Positions 17,041 to 24,675 of a stretch of 64,000 nucleotides of DNA are shown here, piece after piece. This DNA comes from Paenibacillaceae bacterium. Lineage in GTDB: Bacteria > Bacillota > Bacilli > Paenibacillales > NBRC-103111. The stretch covers positions 59,629 to 123,628 of the forward strand of contig JAQSYI010000018.1 in assembly GCA_029256185.1 (NCBI GenBank). Direction: 5' to 3'. Position 1 is the first letter of the stretch, and every line of letters starts with the position of its first letter. A model generated the notes under the pieces. That model had not been told where the DNA came from and searched no databases. It saw only the letters and a program-made list of their open reading frames with translations. The position numbers and the translations under genes are program-made.

Positions 17041-17280
17041 TCATGTTTTTTCGCACATTCCCCGGATGTAAAGGCGCGAACGGGAACAACGCGAAATACC
17101 AGTCGGTTTTGGTGAACTTCCGGCTATGCAGTACAGCGGAGGCACCAACTGGTTTTCGGCTTAAATTTGTCCGGATCGTTCTTTCGTCTTAACCTCGCTG
17201 GGTTACCGTCCATACTGACTATCACCTCGACAATGATCAGATTGGTGGAGAAATATTTGTGAGACACTCGTTAGTATAGC
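17041..17280 (-). promoter_or_regulatory. Long structured 5' leader of corA (candidate regulatory RNA)
   Basis: On the minus strand a TATACT box near 17272-17277 is followed by about 240 bases before the corA start. The leader can form CAGCGAGG with CCTCCGCTG, ACCAGT with ACTGGT and TTGGTG with CACCAA, among other pairs. That amount of pairing suggests an RNA switch for a cation transporter. It does not match the M-box or yybP-ykoY consensus as I remember them, so the class is open. Confidence 0.4.
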
Positions 17281-17416
17281 CCAAGCATATGACTCTTTTC
17301 AATAAGCATTTTTGTGGACAGCGGGGACTTGGGAGGGGGGATAATCACTGTGTGATATTGTATTCACCTCTAGTATTTCCGGAACACGAAAAAAAACAAG
17401 GCATTCGCAAAATCCC

Positions 17417-17445
17417 TTGACTTCATCATCGTTCTAGACCATAAT
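17417..17445 (+). promoter_or_regulatory. SigA-type promoter of the methionine operon
   Basis: TTGACT (17417-17422), a 17-base spacer and CATAAT (17440-17445) precede the S-box leader by about 20 bases. Confidence 0.75.
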
Positions 17446-17465
17446 AAATTTAATTATATACACTT

Positions 17466-17648
17466 TCTTATCAAGAGTAGGCGGAGGGACTAGCCCGATG
17501 AAGCCCGGCAACCGGCACAGCTTCTGTTGTGTACGGTGCTAATTCTTGCAGGAGCCATAGAGCTTCTGAGAGATAAGGGAGAGGACGACCGCTCATTTGC
17601 GTACGAACCGGGACCTTTCTCTTATCGGAGACGGTCTCTTTTTTGATT
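17466..17648 (+). promoter_or_regulatory. SAM-I riboswitch (S-box) with terminator
   Basis: The leader holds the S-box core: TCTTATCAAGAGTAGG, GGAGGGACTAGCCCGATGAA, GCCCGGCAACC, and the closing arm AGATAAGG near 17571-17578. A second CTCTTATC segment followed by the GGGACC/GGTCTC hairpin and a T-run (about 17609-17648) forms the terminator. S-adenosylmethionine binding favours termination, so the metA operon is shut off when methionine is plentiful. Confidence 0.96.
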
Positions 17649-17705
17649 TTTGCGCAAGGCCCCGCCGTGGTTGTGCGGGATACTTTCAATGAGGAGTTGA
17701 CACGG

Positions 17706-18695
17706 ATGCCTATTAAAATTCCAGACCATTTGCCTGCCAAAGAAGTGCTTATTCAAGAGAATATTTTTGTGATGGATGAAACGGTAGCCTTCCATCAAGA
17801 CATCCGGCCGCTCAGGATCGCCATCCTCAATCTGATGCCGACCAAGGAAACGACGGAGACGCAGATTCTGCGCCTTCTGTCCAACTCGCCTCTGCAGCTG
17901 GAATTTGTGCTGCTCCATCCGGCCACCCACAATTCCAAGAATACCTCCGTGAAGCATCTGGAGACCTTCTATAAAACCTTCGATGAAGTGGCCGACCAGC
18001 AGTTTGACGGCATGATCATTACCGGGGCTCCTGTAGAGACCATGGAGTTTGAGGAGGTAACCTATTGGGGCGAGCTCAGAAGGATCATGGACTGGAGCAA
18101 GGACAATGTAACATCGACGCTGCATATATGTTGGGCCTCCCAGGCTGGCTTGTACCACCACTTCGGCGTTCCCAAATACCCGCTTGCACAGAAGATGTTC
18201 GGCATCTTTCCCCACCGCATCAACAAGGCCAATGTGAAGCTGCTGCGCGGCTTCGATGAAGTGTTCATGGTGCCCCAGTCGCGCCATACGGAAGTGCGCA
18301 GGGAGGATCTTGAGGGGATTGCCGGTCTGGAAATTCTGTCTGAATCCGATGAAGCGGGAGTTTATATAGCAGCAACAACGGACGGGCGTCAAATTTTCGT
18401 TACCGGCCATTCCGAGTATGATCCGTGCAGTCTCAAATGGGAATACGACCGGGATGTGAACAAGGGACTGGAAATTGCCATTCCCAGAAATTATTATCCG
18501 GGAGATGATCCCGGGGTGCTGCCGCCGATTACATGGCGGGCTCACGCCAATCTGCTGTTCTCCAACTGGCTGAACTATTATGTGTATCAAGAAACACCCT
18601 ATGACCTGTCTGAGCTAAAACGGCAATCAGAGCGGCATGCTCCTGCCGCGGCTGCTTCTGCTGAACTGGATTACGACTTTGGCGCGGGGATTTAA
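17706..18695 (+). CDS. metA: Homoserine O-acetyltransferase of the MetA family
   Basis: This 329-residue enzyme activates homoserine for methionine synthesis. The catalytic cysteine is Cys142 (LHICWASQAGLYHHFG), and the His-Glu pair lies in FVTGHSEYDPCSL. Residue 111 is Glu (ITGAPVE). In this family Glu111 goes with acetyl-CoA use and Gly111 (as in E. coli) with succinyl-CoA, so an O-acetyltransferase is expected. ATG 17706 follows GAGGAG; the open frame upstream lies in the riboswitch. It is followed after 38 bases by the metI-like gene, which uses its product. Confidence 0.95.
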   Translation: MPIKIPDHLPAKEVLIQENIFVMDETVAFHQDIRPLRIAILNLMPTKETTETQILRLLSNSPLQLEFVLLHPATHNSKNTSVKHLETFYKTFDEVADQQFDGMIITGAPVETMEFEEVTYWGELRRIMDWSKDNVTSTLHICWASQAGLYHHFGVPKYPLAQKMFGIFPHRINKANVKLLRGFDEVFMVPQSRHTEVRREDLEGIAGLEILSESDEAGVYIAATTDGRQIFVTGHSEYDPCSLKWEYDRDVNKGLEIAIPRNYYPGDDPGVLPPITWRAHANLLFSNWLNYYVYQETPYDLSELKRQSERHAPAAAASAELDYDFGAGI

Positions 18696-18733
18696 CCACT
18701 ACAAGCACATTACTTCAAGGAGGTAAAACTGCA

Positions 18734-19891
18734 ATGAAGATTGAAAGCCGTCTGGCTCAAATCGGCTCCTTATCCGAGCCTGCAACGGGCGCTCTGAGCT
18801 TCCCCGTTTATCAATCCACCTGTTACCGCCATCCCGAATTAGGGAAGAGCACAGGCTTTGACTACACCCGGACCAAGAATCCGACCCGGACTGTGCTGGA
18901 AGAAGCGATTGCCCAACTGGAGGGAGGCGATGCGGGTTTTGCCTCAAGCTCAGGCATGGCTTCGCTGCAAACGGTCTTCGCTTTATTCAGCCAAGGGGAT
19001 CATCTGCTCGTCTCCCTTGATCTGTATGGTGGAACCTACCGGCTGCTTGAGCGGGTCATGAGCCGCTTCGGCGTAACAGCCACTTATGTGGATACCAATG
19101 ATCTGGACGCCCTCGAAGCCAACCGGCTGCCTCATACCAAGGGCATTGTCATTGAGACGCCTACCAATCCGTTGATGATGATTACGGATATTGAACGGGT
19201 ATGCAGTTGGGCCAGACAGCACGGACTGCTCTCGATCGTGGACAACACCCTGCTCACTCCGTTCTTCCAGCGGCCCATCGAACTGGGAGCCGATATCGTC
19301 GTCCATAGTGCGACCAAGTACTTGGGCGGTCACAATGATGTACTTGCGGGTCTTATTGTGACCAAGGGCAAGGAGCTGTCCGAGCAAGTAGGCTTCCTGC
19401 ACAATTCCCTCGGCGCAGTCTTAGGTCCCCAGGATTCCTGGCTGCTGATGCGGGGCATGAAGACGCTGGCGCTTAGGATGGAGCGGCACCAATATAATGC
19501 TACCGCAATCGCCAAGTTTCTGGATCAGCACCGCTGGATCGAGGAAGTCTATTACCCGGCACTGCCCTCCCATCCGGGGCATGAGATCCAGAACAGACAA
19601 TCCTCCGGCAATACCGGGATTTTCTCCTTCCGCTTGAAGGATGCCAGATTGGTGGCGCCGATTCTCCGCCATATCCAATTGATTGCCTTCGCCGAGAGCC
19701 TGGGGGGCGTCGAGTCTCTGATGACTTATCCCGCGGTACAAACTCATGCGGATATCCCCGAGGAAATCAGGCGCAGGATCGGTGTGGATGACCGTCTGCT
19801 GCGTTTTTCCGTGGGAATTGAGCATGCGGATGATCTGATCGCGGATCTGGCCAATGCCATAGAAACCGGCGTGCAGCAGTTGGGACTGTAG
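18734..19891 (+). CDS. metI: Cystathionine gamma-synthase / O-acetylhomoserine thiolyase (MetI-type)
   Basis: This 385-residue PLP enzyme belongs to the Cys/Met metabolism family. It shows DYTRTKNPTRTVLEEAIAQLEGG, the PLP-ring segment SLDLYGGTYRL, the Asp in IVDNTLLTPFFQRP and the Schiff-base lysine in VVHSATKYLGGHND. A substrate-carboxylate block RFSVGIE is near the end. It joins O-acetylhomoserine with cysteine (or sulfide) in the step after MetA. An AAGGAGG site precedes ATG 18734. It shares the S-box-controlled transcript with metA. Gamma-synthase versus gamma-lyase activity is not settled by sequence. Confidence 0.9.
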   Translation: MKIESRLAQIGSLSEPATGALSFPVYQSTCYRHPELGKSTGFDYTRTKNPTRTVLEEAIAQLEGGDAGFASSSGMASLQTVFALFSQGDHLLVSLDLYGGTYRLLERVMSRFGVTATYVDTNDLDALEANRLPHTKGIVIETPTNPLMMITDIERVCSWARQHGLLSIVDNTLLTPFFQRPIELGADIVVHSATKYLGGHNDVLAGLIVTKGKELSEQVGFLHNSLGAVLGPQDSWLLMRGMKTLALRMERHQYNATAIAKFLDQHRWIEEVYYPALPSHPGHEIQNRQSSGNTGIFSFRLKDARLVAPILRHIQLIAFAESLGGVESLMTYPAVQTHADIPEEIRRRIGVDDRLLRFSVGIEHADDLIADLANAIETGVQQLGL

Positions 19892-20074
19892 CAGCGGAGC
19901 CCTAACATTGAATTGCATATTATGACATAATCATGAAAAAGCTTTGAAAAAGCGGGAGCCTTAGCGAACTTTCAAAATTTTTTCCCTATTCCTGTTAATC
20001 GAGTTGTGATAAACTGATAACAGATTGCAGCGATTTTTATTTCAGTCAACACGAGCCGACCAGGGGGAAGAAAC

Positions 20075-21442
20075 ATGCGCAGCAAGACGAATAGCGGTAC
20101 TTGGCTGAAGCGGCTCCGTCTGCTGCCACTATTGCCTTTTCCAACCCGTATGCTGAAATATTTTCCTCCTAACTTTATTGTCCGTGATCCTGTCCACCGG
20201 ATGGTGGACAAGGTTCGCAACGAAGGCGGACATGTTGCTCTCTTGTTATTTCATCTGGAGGATTACTACTCACTTTTTAGCGGTAAGCCGGATAGCCTTA
20301 TCCAGATGGTCCAAGAGCAGATCCGCAAGCTGTTTCTCCAGTCTGTGTCTGCCTTTATTACCAAAAAGGATTTTATCGGCGTGAAGCAGTTTCGTTCCGA
20401 TGAGATCTCCATGTTCGTGCGTATCGAGTCACGGGATGGCTTCGGCCGGTGCGCTGTGGTGGCAGGCAAGATCAAGGAGGAGCTGGAGGCCAGGATCGAG
20501 AACCAGTTCAGTCTCCATCTGGAGAGCCCTCTTCGGATCAAGACAGGCTGTTCTATGGTGGAATCAGGCAACAACCATGAGTTTGCCATGGAAGCCGCCT
20601 ATCATTATGCCATGGCAGTAGCCGCGAAGAATCTGCCGGCTCATTATGCCATCCAGCATATGGAGTTGGAAGAAATCATCCGGACCGAGAATCTGTCTGT
20701 TCTTACCCAGCCTATCATAGACTTGAAGAGCGGAGAGGTATTCGGATGGGAGATTCTGACCAGAGGGCCCAAGAATTCCCCGTTCCATAACCCGGTGGAG
20801 CTGTTCGAATTCGCCGATACGGCGCAATTGCTGCCAGAGCTGGAATGGATCGTGATTCTGAAGGCGCTGCGTGAGATCAAGGATCGGCAGATCAAGGAGG
20901 ATGTGTTCATTAATATTACTCCGGTCTCCCTGTCTGATCCCCAATTGCTCGGCAAGCTTATGGATCAGCTGAAGCTGTCGGAATTGGATTCCTCACAGAT
21001 TATATTCGAGATTACGGAGCGTCACTCCATCAATGACTTCGAGCTGATGGCTTCCATTCTCCGTTCCTACCGTTCACAGGGATTCCGGTTTGCCGTGGAT
21101 GATGCCGGCTCGGGCTATTCCAGCCTTCAGTCCATCTCCGAGCTGGTGCCGGATATTATCAAGATTGATAAGTCGGTTATCCGCAATATCGACCGGGAAT
21201 TGGTGAAGCAAGCGATGCTCCGCTCCCTGCTGTACTTTGCGGAGAATATCAATTGCACGGTGATCGCTGAAGGAGTAGAGCGGGAGGAAGAAGCCAATAT
21301 CCTTTTGCAGAACAGGGTTCATATGGGACAAGGGTATTATTTTGCCAAGCCCCAGCCTTTCGAGCATGGCCGCAATGTGGTTCATTTTGCCAGCTTGAAG
21401 GAGAAGATCGTACATATGCGCAAGCAGGCAGCAGGGTTATAA
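20075..21442 (+). CDS. EAL-domain c-di-GMP phosphodiesterase with degenerate GGDEF domain
   Basis: This 455-residue protein has an N-terminal domain shaped like GGDEF (about 40-195), but the active-site loop reads RSDEI, so it is unlikely to make c-di-GMP. The EAL domain (about 205-440) keeps the catalytic set: Glu in GWEILTRG, Asn in FINITP, Glu in FEITER, the Asp pair in AVDDAGSGYSSL, Lys in KIDKS, Glu in AEGVER and Gln in MGQGYYFAKPQP. It should hydrolyse c-di-GMP in the cytoplasm. No membrane segment is seen. ATG 20075 has AGGGGGAAG upstream. It stands alone, with a terminator after it. Confidence 0.9.
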   Translation: MRSKTNSGTWLKRLRLLPLLPFPTRMLKYFPPNFIVRDPVHRMVDKVRNEGGHVALLLFHLEDYYSLFSGKPDSLIQMVQEQIRKLFLQSVSAFITKKDFIGVKQFRSDEISMFVRIESRDGFGRCAVVAGKIKEELEARIENQFSLHLESPLRIKTGCSMVESGNNHEFAMEAAYHYAMAVAAKNLPAHYAIQHMELEEIIRTENLSVLTQPIIDLKSGEVFGWEILTRGPKNSPFHNPVELFEFADTAQLLPELEWIVILKALREIKDRQIKEDVFINITPVSLSDPQLLGKLMDQLKLSELDSSQIIFEITERHSINDFELMASILRSYRSQGFRFAVDDAGSGYSSLQSISELVPDIIKIDKSVIRNIDRELVKQAMLRSLLYFAENINCTVIAEGVEREEEANILLQNRVHMGQGYYFAKPQPFEHGRNVVHFASLKEKIVHMRKQAAGL

Positions 21443-21456
21443 AATATGATCAGGCA

Positions 21457-21487
21457 GCATCCTTCCCCGTGCGGGAGGGATGCTTTT
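21457..21487 (+). terminator. Terminator after EAL gene
   Basis: GCATCCTTCCC (21457-21467) pairs with GGGAGGGATGC (21473-21483) and is followed by TTTTG. Confidence 0.75.
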
Positions 21488-21545
21488 GCATGGCATCTAT
21501 GATAAGATAGAGTGTATCAATTTTATTGCAATGGGGTGAATGCGC

Positions 21546-22676
21546 ATGTCCATTGATCAGATTCTGAGCAAGGCGTTGCTAGGCACACGGATCGATTTGG
21601 AGGATTGCATATCCCTCTTCGAGTCCGACCAGGTGGAGAAGATCGGCCACGCGGCCAATCAAATCATGCGTAGATGGAATCCCGACCCGGTTACTACGTT
21701 TGTGGTGGGGCGCAATATTAATTATACGAATATCTGTGATGTGTATTGCCGGTTCTGTGCCTTCTACCGTTCTCCTAACAGCGGACAGGGCTATGTGCTG
21801 CCTAATGAAACCATCTATCAGAAGATTCAGGAAACGGTGGATGTGGGCGGTACGGAAATTCTGATGCAGGGCGGAACCAATCCGGATCTGCCATTCTCGT
21901 ATTATACCGATCTGCTGCGGGGGATTAAGGAGCGCTTCGACATTACCATGCATTCCTTCTCTCCCGCGGAGATCCTGAAGATGAAGGAAGTATCCGGCGG
22001 CTTAAGCCTGGAGGAAGTAGTCAAGCAATTGCATGAGGCTGGACTGGATTCTCTGCCGGGCGGCGGCGCCGAGATACTGGACGACCGTACCCGCAGCAAG
22101 ATCAGCAAGCTCAAAGGCTCGTGGCGGGACTGGATGGATGTCATGCAGACCGCCCACCGGTTAGGGATGAATACAACCGCTACGATGGTCATCGGCTTCG
22201 GCGAATCCATGGAAGAACGGGCCTTGCATCTGCTCCGCGTCCGGGATGCCCAGGATCAATGCCTGGAGCAGAAGCTGCCCTCCGCCGGGTTTCTGGCCTT
22301 TATTCCGTGGACGTTCCAGCCTGACAACACCAATCTCAAGCAAGAGCGCGCCACACCCGAGGAATATTTGAAAACGTTGGCCATCAGCCGCCTGATGCTC
22401 GATAATGTTCCCCATTTTCAATCTTCCTGGGTAACGATGGGCCCGGAAGTGGGTAAACTATCCTTATCATACGGTGCTGATGATTTCGGCAGCACGATGA
22501 TGGAAGAGAATGTGGTTTCCGCCGCGGGAGCTACGCACAAGGTGAATATCGAGCTGATTCTGCGCCTGATCCGCGAAGCGGGAAAGATTCCGGCCCAGCG
22601 TAACACCAGATATGAGATTTTACGGAATTTCGGCGCGGAGGCTCAGGTAGACAAAGATTTTGTGATGCAGAACTAG
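21546..22676 (+). CDS. mqnC: Cyclic dehypoxanthinyl futalosine synthase (radical SAM)
   Basis: This 376-residue radical SAM enzyme makes the spiro ring of cyclic dehypoxanthinyl futalosine in the futalosine route to menaquinone. The 4Fe-4S motif CxxxCxxC is at residues 64-71 (NICDVYCRFCAFY). Other family blocks are EILMQGGTNPDLPF, MHSFSPAEI, LPGGGAEILDDRTR and the C-terminal MGPEVGKLSLSYGADDFGSTMMEENVVSAAG. Two ATGs are close together; 21546 has better spacing from TGGGGTGA than 21540. No other mqn genes are in the window. Two short Cys-motif genes follow on the same strand. Confidence 0.94.
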   Translation: MSIDQILSKALLGTRIDLEDCISLFESDQVEKIGHAANQIMRRWNPDPVTTFVVGRNINYTNICDVYCRFCAFYRSPNSGQGYVLPNETIYQKIQETVDVGGTEILMQGGTNPDLPFSYYTDLLRGIKERFDITMHSFSPAEILKMKEVSGGLSLEEVVKQLHEAGLDSLPGGGAEILDDRTRSKISKLKGSWRDWMDVMQTAHRLGMNTTATMVIGFGESMEERALHLLRVRDAQDQCLEQKLPSAGFLAFIPWTFQPDNTNLKQERATPEEYLKTLAISRLMLDNVPHFQSSWVTMGPEVGKLSLSYGADDFGSTMMEENVVSAAGATHKVNIELILRLIREAGKIPAQRNTRYEILRNFGAEAQVDKDFVMQN

Positions 22677-22678
22677 GA

Positions 22679-22710
22679 CGTGTCTGAAACCCTCGGAGTT
22701 TTCAGACGCG
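22679..22710 (+). other. Hairpin between mqnC and a small gene
   Basis: An 11-bp stem (22679-22689 with 22700-22710, GTCTGAAA/TTTCAGAC core) with a 10-base loop starts two bases after the mqnC stop. There is no T-run, so it is more likely an mRNA-processing or stability element than a terminator. Confidence 0.5.
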
Positions 22711-22736
22711 CCCTAAGAACCGGAGGAATGGATACA

Positions 22737-23018
22737 ATGGCATACCAAGCAAAAGTAGTGGAAGCAACATTGGTAAGTGAAAACAAGCAGAACGGATTTA
22801 TCGAGATTGTCGCGGAACTGGCGGACCGCAACCGCTGCCGGGTGACATTCGAGAAGGATGCCCAAAGCGGCAGTTACAAACCGACTCACATTAACCGTCT
22901 TTATACGGTTCCTTGCGGGATCTGCAAGAAGGATTTCCAATGCTACTGCTTGGATCGGTACATGGATATCATCGCTGTACAGGCTCTTGATTTGACGGGG
23001 CTGACCAAGGTTTCCTGA
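22737..23018 (+). CDS. Small Cys-motif protein of unknown function
   Basis: This 93-residue protein is not one I recognise. The first 60 residues look like mixed beta strands with charged residues. The C-terminal part has VPCGICKKDFQCYCLDRYMD, a CxxC followed by CxC that could bind zinc or another metal. ATG 22737 is nine bases after GGAGGA; ATG 22728 is too close to it. It lies 60 bases after mqnC and 26 bases before another tiny Cys-motif gene, so all three may be co-transcribed. Whether they relate to menaquinone synthesis is unknown. Confidence 0.65.
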   Translation: MAYQAKVVEATLVSENKQNGFIEIVAELADRNRCRVTFEKDAQSGSYKPTHINRLYTVPCGICKKDFQCYCLDRYMDIIAVQALDLTGLTKVS

Positions 23019-23044
23019 AATATAATCAAAAAAGGAGTGTCCTG

Positions 23045-23194
23045 ATGATTACCTGCAATGAATGCGGCAAGGTAAACGGCGAAGGCGATATTGGCGAACA
23101 TTGGATTTGCGACAGCTGCAAAGTACCGGAGCCTCAGGAAGAAGAACAGCCGGATCGGCTGGCGGAGAAGAAAGATAAGCAAGAAACGCACTGA
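23045..23194 (+). CDS. 49-residue zinc-ribbon-like protein
   Basis: This short open frame starts with MITCNECGKVNGEG and continues with EHWICDSCK, giving two CxxC pairs about 15 residues apart, the spacing of a minimal zinc ribbon. The rest is highly charged (EEEQ, EKKDK). AAGGAG stands eight bases before ATG 23045, and a clear terminator follows directly, so I take it as a real gene. It is the last member of the mqnC-linked group. No function can be assigned. Confidence 0.7.
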   Translation: MITCNECGKVNGEGDIGEHWICDSCKVPEPQEEEQPDRLAEKKDKQETH

Positions 23195-23205
23195 GTAATG
23201 CACGA

Positions 23206-23236
23206 CACCCTGACGGTTAATGTCAGGGTTTTTTTG
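23206..23236 (+). terminator. Terminator after zinc-ribbon gene
   Basis: ACCCTGAC (23207-23214) pairs with GTCAGGGT (23222-23229), followed by seven T residues. Confidence 0.9.
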
Positions 23237-23345
23237 TGCCTCCAGGAAAGAGGCGCGCTTCCAGATTGTTGTTCGTATATCCATCTGCCGGGGGCCATAT
23301 ACTTAAAAAGCACCGACAGCTCTTCGGAAGGAAGTGATAGCCGCA

Positions 23346-24275
23346 ATGGACAAACTGACGATTCAGGTATCAACCGATGCGGATCATCGGGGCCAAAGCC
23401 TCCACGATTATTTGCTGATGAGCTTCAATACCACGCTACATAACAGTTCGCTTGCCTGTCAGCGTTACAAGGGCCATTGGGAAATTACGTTGGGACGGGC
23501 CAATCCGCAGAGCAATAAATCAAACAAGTCGAAGAAAGACTGGCAGGATGCCGTATTTACGGCTCTGGCTGAATATATTCTCGAGCACTTCGAAGAAGAC
23601 ATTCTCCGCGGCATGATCCGCAAGGACAAGCGCTATTCCCTTGAAGAGACGGAGGAGGTTCTCCAATATTGCCGCCAGCTGGAGCAGATCAGCGACACCA
23701 TTCCCGCCCACAAGGAAGAGCATGCCCACGGCCGGGCACGGAGAAGCAGACTGGTCGTTGCGGATTTAACGGCTTGCTGCGAAGCTCAGTCCTTCTTGAA
23801 TCTGGACGGGTTCATTCGTTTTCGGATCAACAAATACGGAGCGGAGCTTAAGGAAATGATCGAGTACGCCTCCGACGAATACTTGATGGACCAGCAGTAC
23901 AAGGAGTTCATCTCCTTGCTCCGTTATTTTGTCTACATTCAAGAATCAAGAATTCCGGTAGCCCACATTATGCATAAGGGCGGGCATGAGTTCCTGCTCT
24001 TGAACGAGCAGATGAAGCCCATAGATACCACAGAACTGGACACTACCTTCAAGGTGGAGTTTCTGGACAAGGACTACAATCTGGAGGATCTGATTGTAAG
24101 CACCTTAATTACCATTGCGCCGGAGCGGGTCTATATCCATACGCGGGATCCAGAGCTTGCGGTGATCAAAACGATCACGCAAATCTTCGAGAATCGTACG
24201 GAGATTTGCCCGTATTGCCGCCATTGCAGCCCGTTTCTGGATCAATTGGGCCATAAGAATCAATTGTCCCCTTGA
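23346..24275 (+). CDS. ytxC: YtxC-like putative sporulation protein
   Basis: This 309-residue protein matches the Bacillales YtxC family by its overall pattern: a helical middle part (EYILEHFEEDILRGMI), LDGFIRFRINKYGAELKEMIEYASDEYLMDQQYKEFISLLRYF split over the centre, and a terminal ICPYCRHCSPFL block with CxxCxxC. YtxC is linked to sporulation but its biochemical role is unknown. ATG 23346 is used; GTG 23334 sits too close to GGAAG. As in Bacillus, it lies directly upstream of thrS. The thrS promoter overlaps its stop codon. Confidence 0.85.
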   Translation: MDKLTIQVSTDADHRGQSLHDYLLMSFNTTLHNSSLACQRYKGHWEITLGRANPQSNKSNKSKKDWQDAVFTALAEYILEHFEEDILRGMIRKDKRYSLEETEEVLQYCRQLEQISDTIPAHKEEHAHGRARRSRLVVADLTACCEAQSFLNLDGFIRFRINKYGAELKEMIEYASDEYLMDQQYKEFISLLRYFVYIQESRIPVAHIMHKGGHEFLLLNEQMKPIDTTELDTTFKVEFLDKDYNLEDLIVSTLITIAPERVYIHTRDPELAVIKTITQIFENRTEICPYCRHCSPFLDQLGHKNQLSP

Positions 24276-24300
24276 CCTGACCGGGGAGAATTATTATACT
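24272..24300 (+). promoter_or_regulatory. SigA-type promoter of thrS
   Basis: TTGACC (24272-24277), a 17-base spacer and TATACT (24295-24300) form a near-consensus promoter. It overlaps the ytxC stop codon. Confidence 0.85.
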
Positions 24301-24628
24301 AAAGCTTGAACAAGGCGCTGACCAAAGACATGGACTCCTGTGAAGGCGGAACCCAGAGAAAGAAGCCCAGGCTGCAAGCTTCTTCCGTAACCGCAGGCGC
24401 TCTACCCCTTTGAGAGCTGTAGAATGGAACCGGCATACCATCTGCTTGTATAAGCGGGAGCCGCAAGTAAATTTTACCGGGTCATTCCCGTTACAGAATG
24501 CCGTAGAGGGTGCCTGAGCCCCGGTGTTGCGCTGCATTGCCGCAAATCCGTTGAACAGTGTGCCGAATGAGGGTGGAACCACGAGCTTAGACGCACTCGT
24601 CCCTTTTGGGGAGGATGTGCGTTTTTTT
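24301..24628 (+). promoter_or_regulatory. T-box riboswitch of thrS
   Basis: The leader contains an AGAGAAAG element near 24353, a candidate threonine specifier ACC at 24390-24392, the T-box AGGGTGGAACCACGAG at 24570-24585 and a terminator (ACGCAC at 24591 paired with GTGCGT before a T-run ending at 24628). Uncharged tRNA-Thr pairing with specifier and T-box should block termination and switch on thrS. The specifier choice is inferred from position, not from a fold. Confidence 0.94.
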
Positions 24629-24675
24629 GCATTTCATTTTTACCAATTACAACGAAGATGAAAAGAGGGATTGTC

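Noticed and set aside
17041..17280. M-box magnesium riboswitch before corA
   Set aside because: The typical M-box core sequences are not seen on the minus strand, although the leader is structured.
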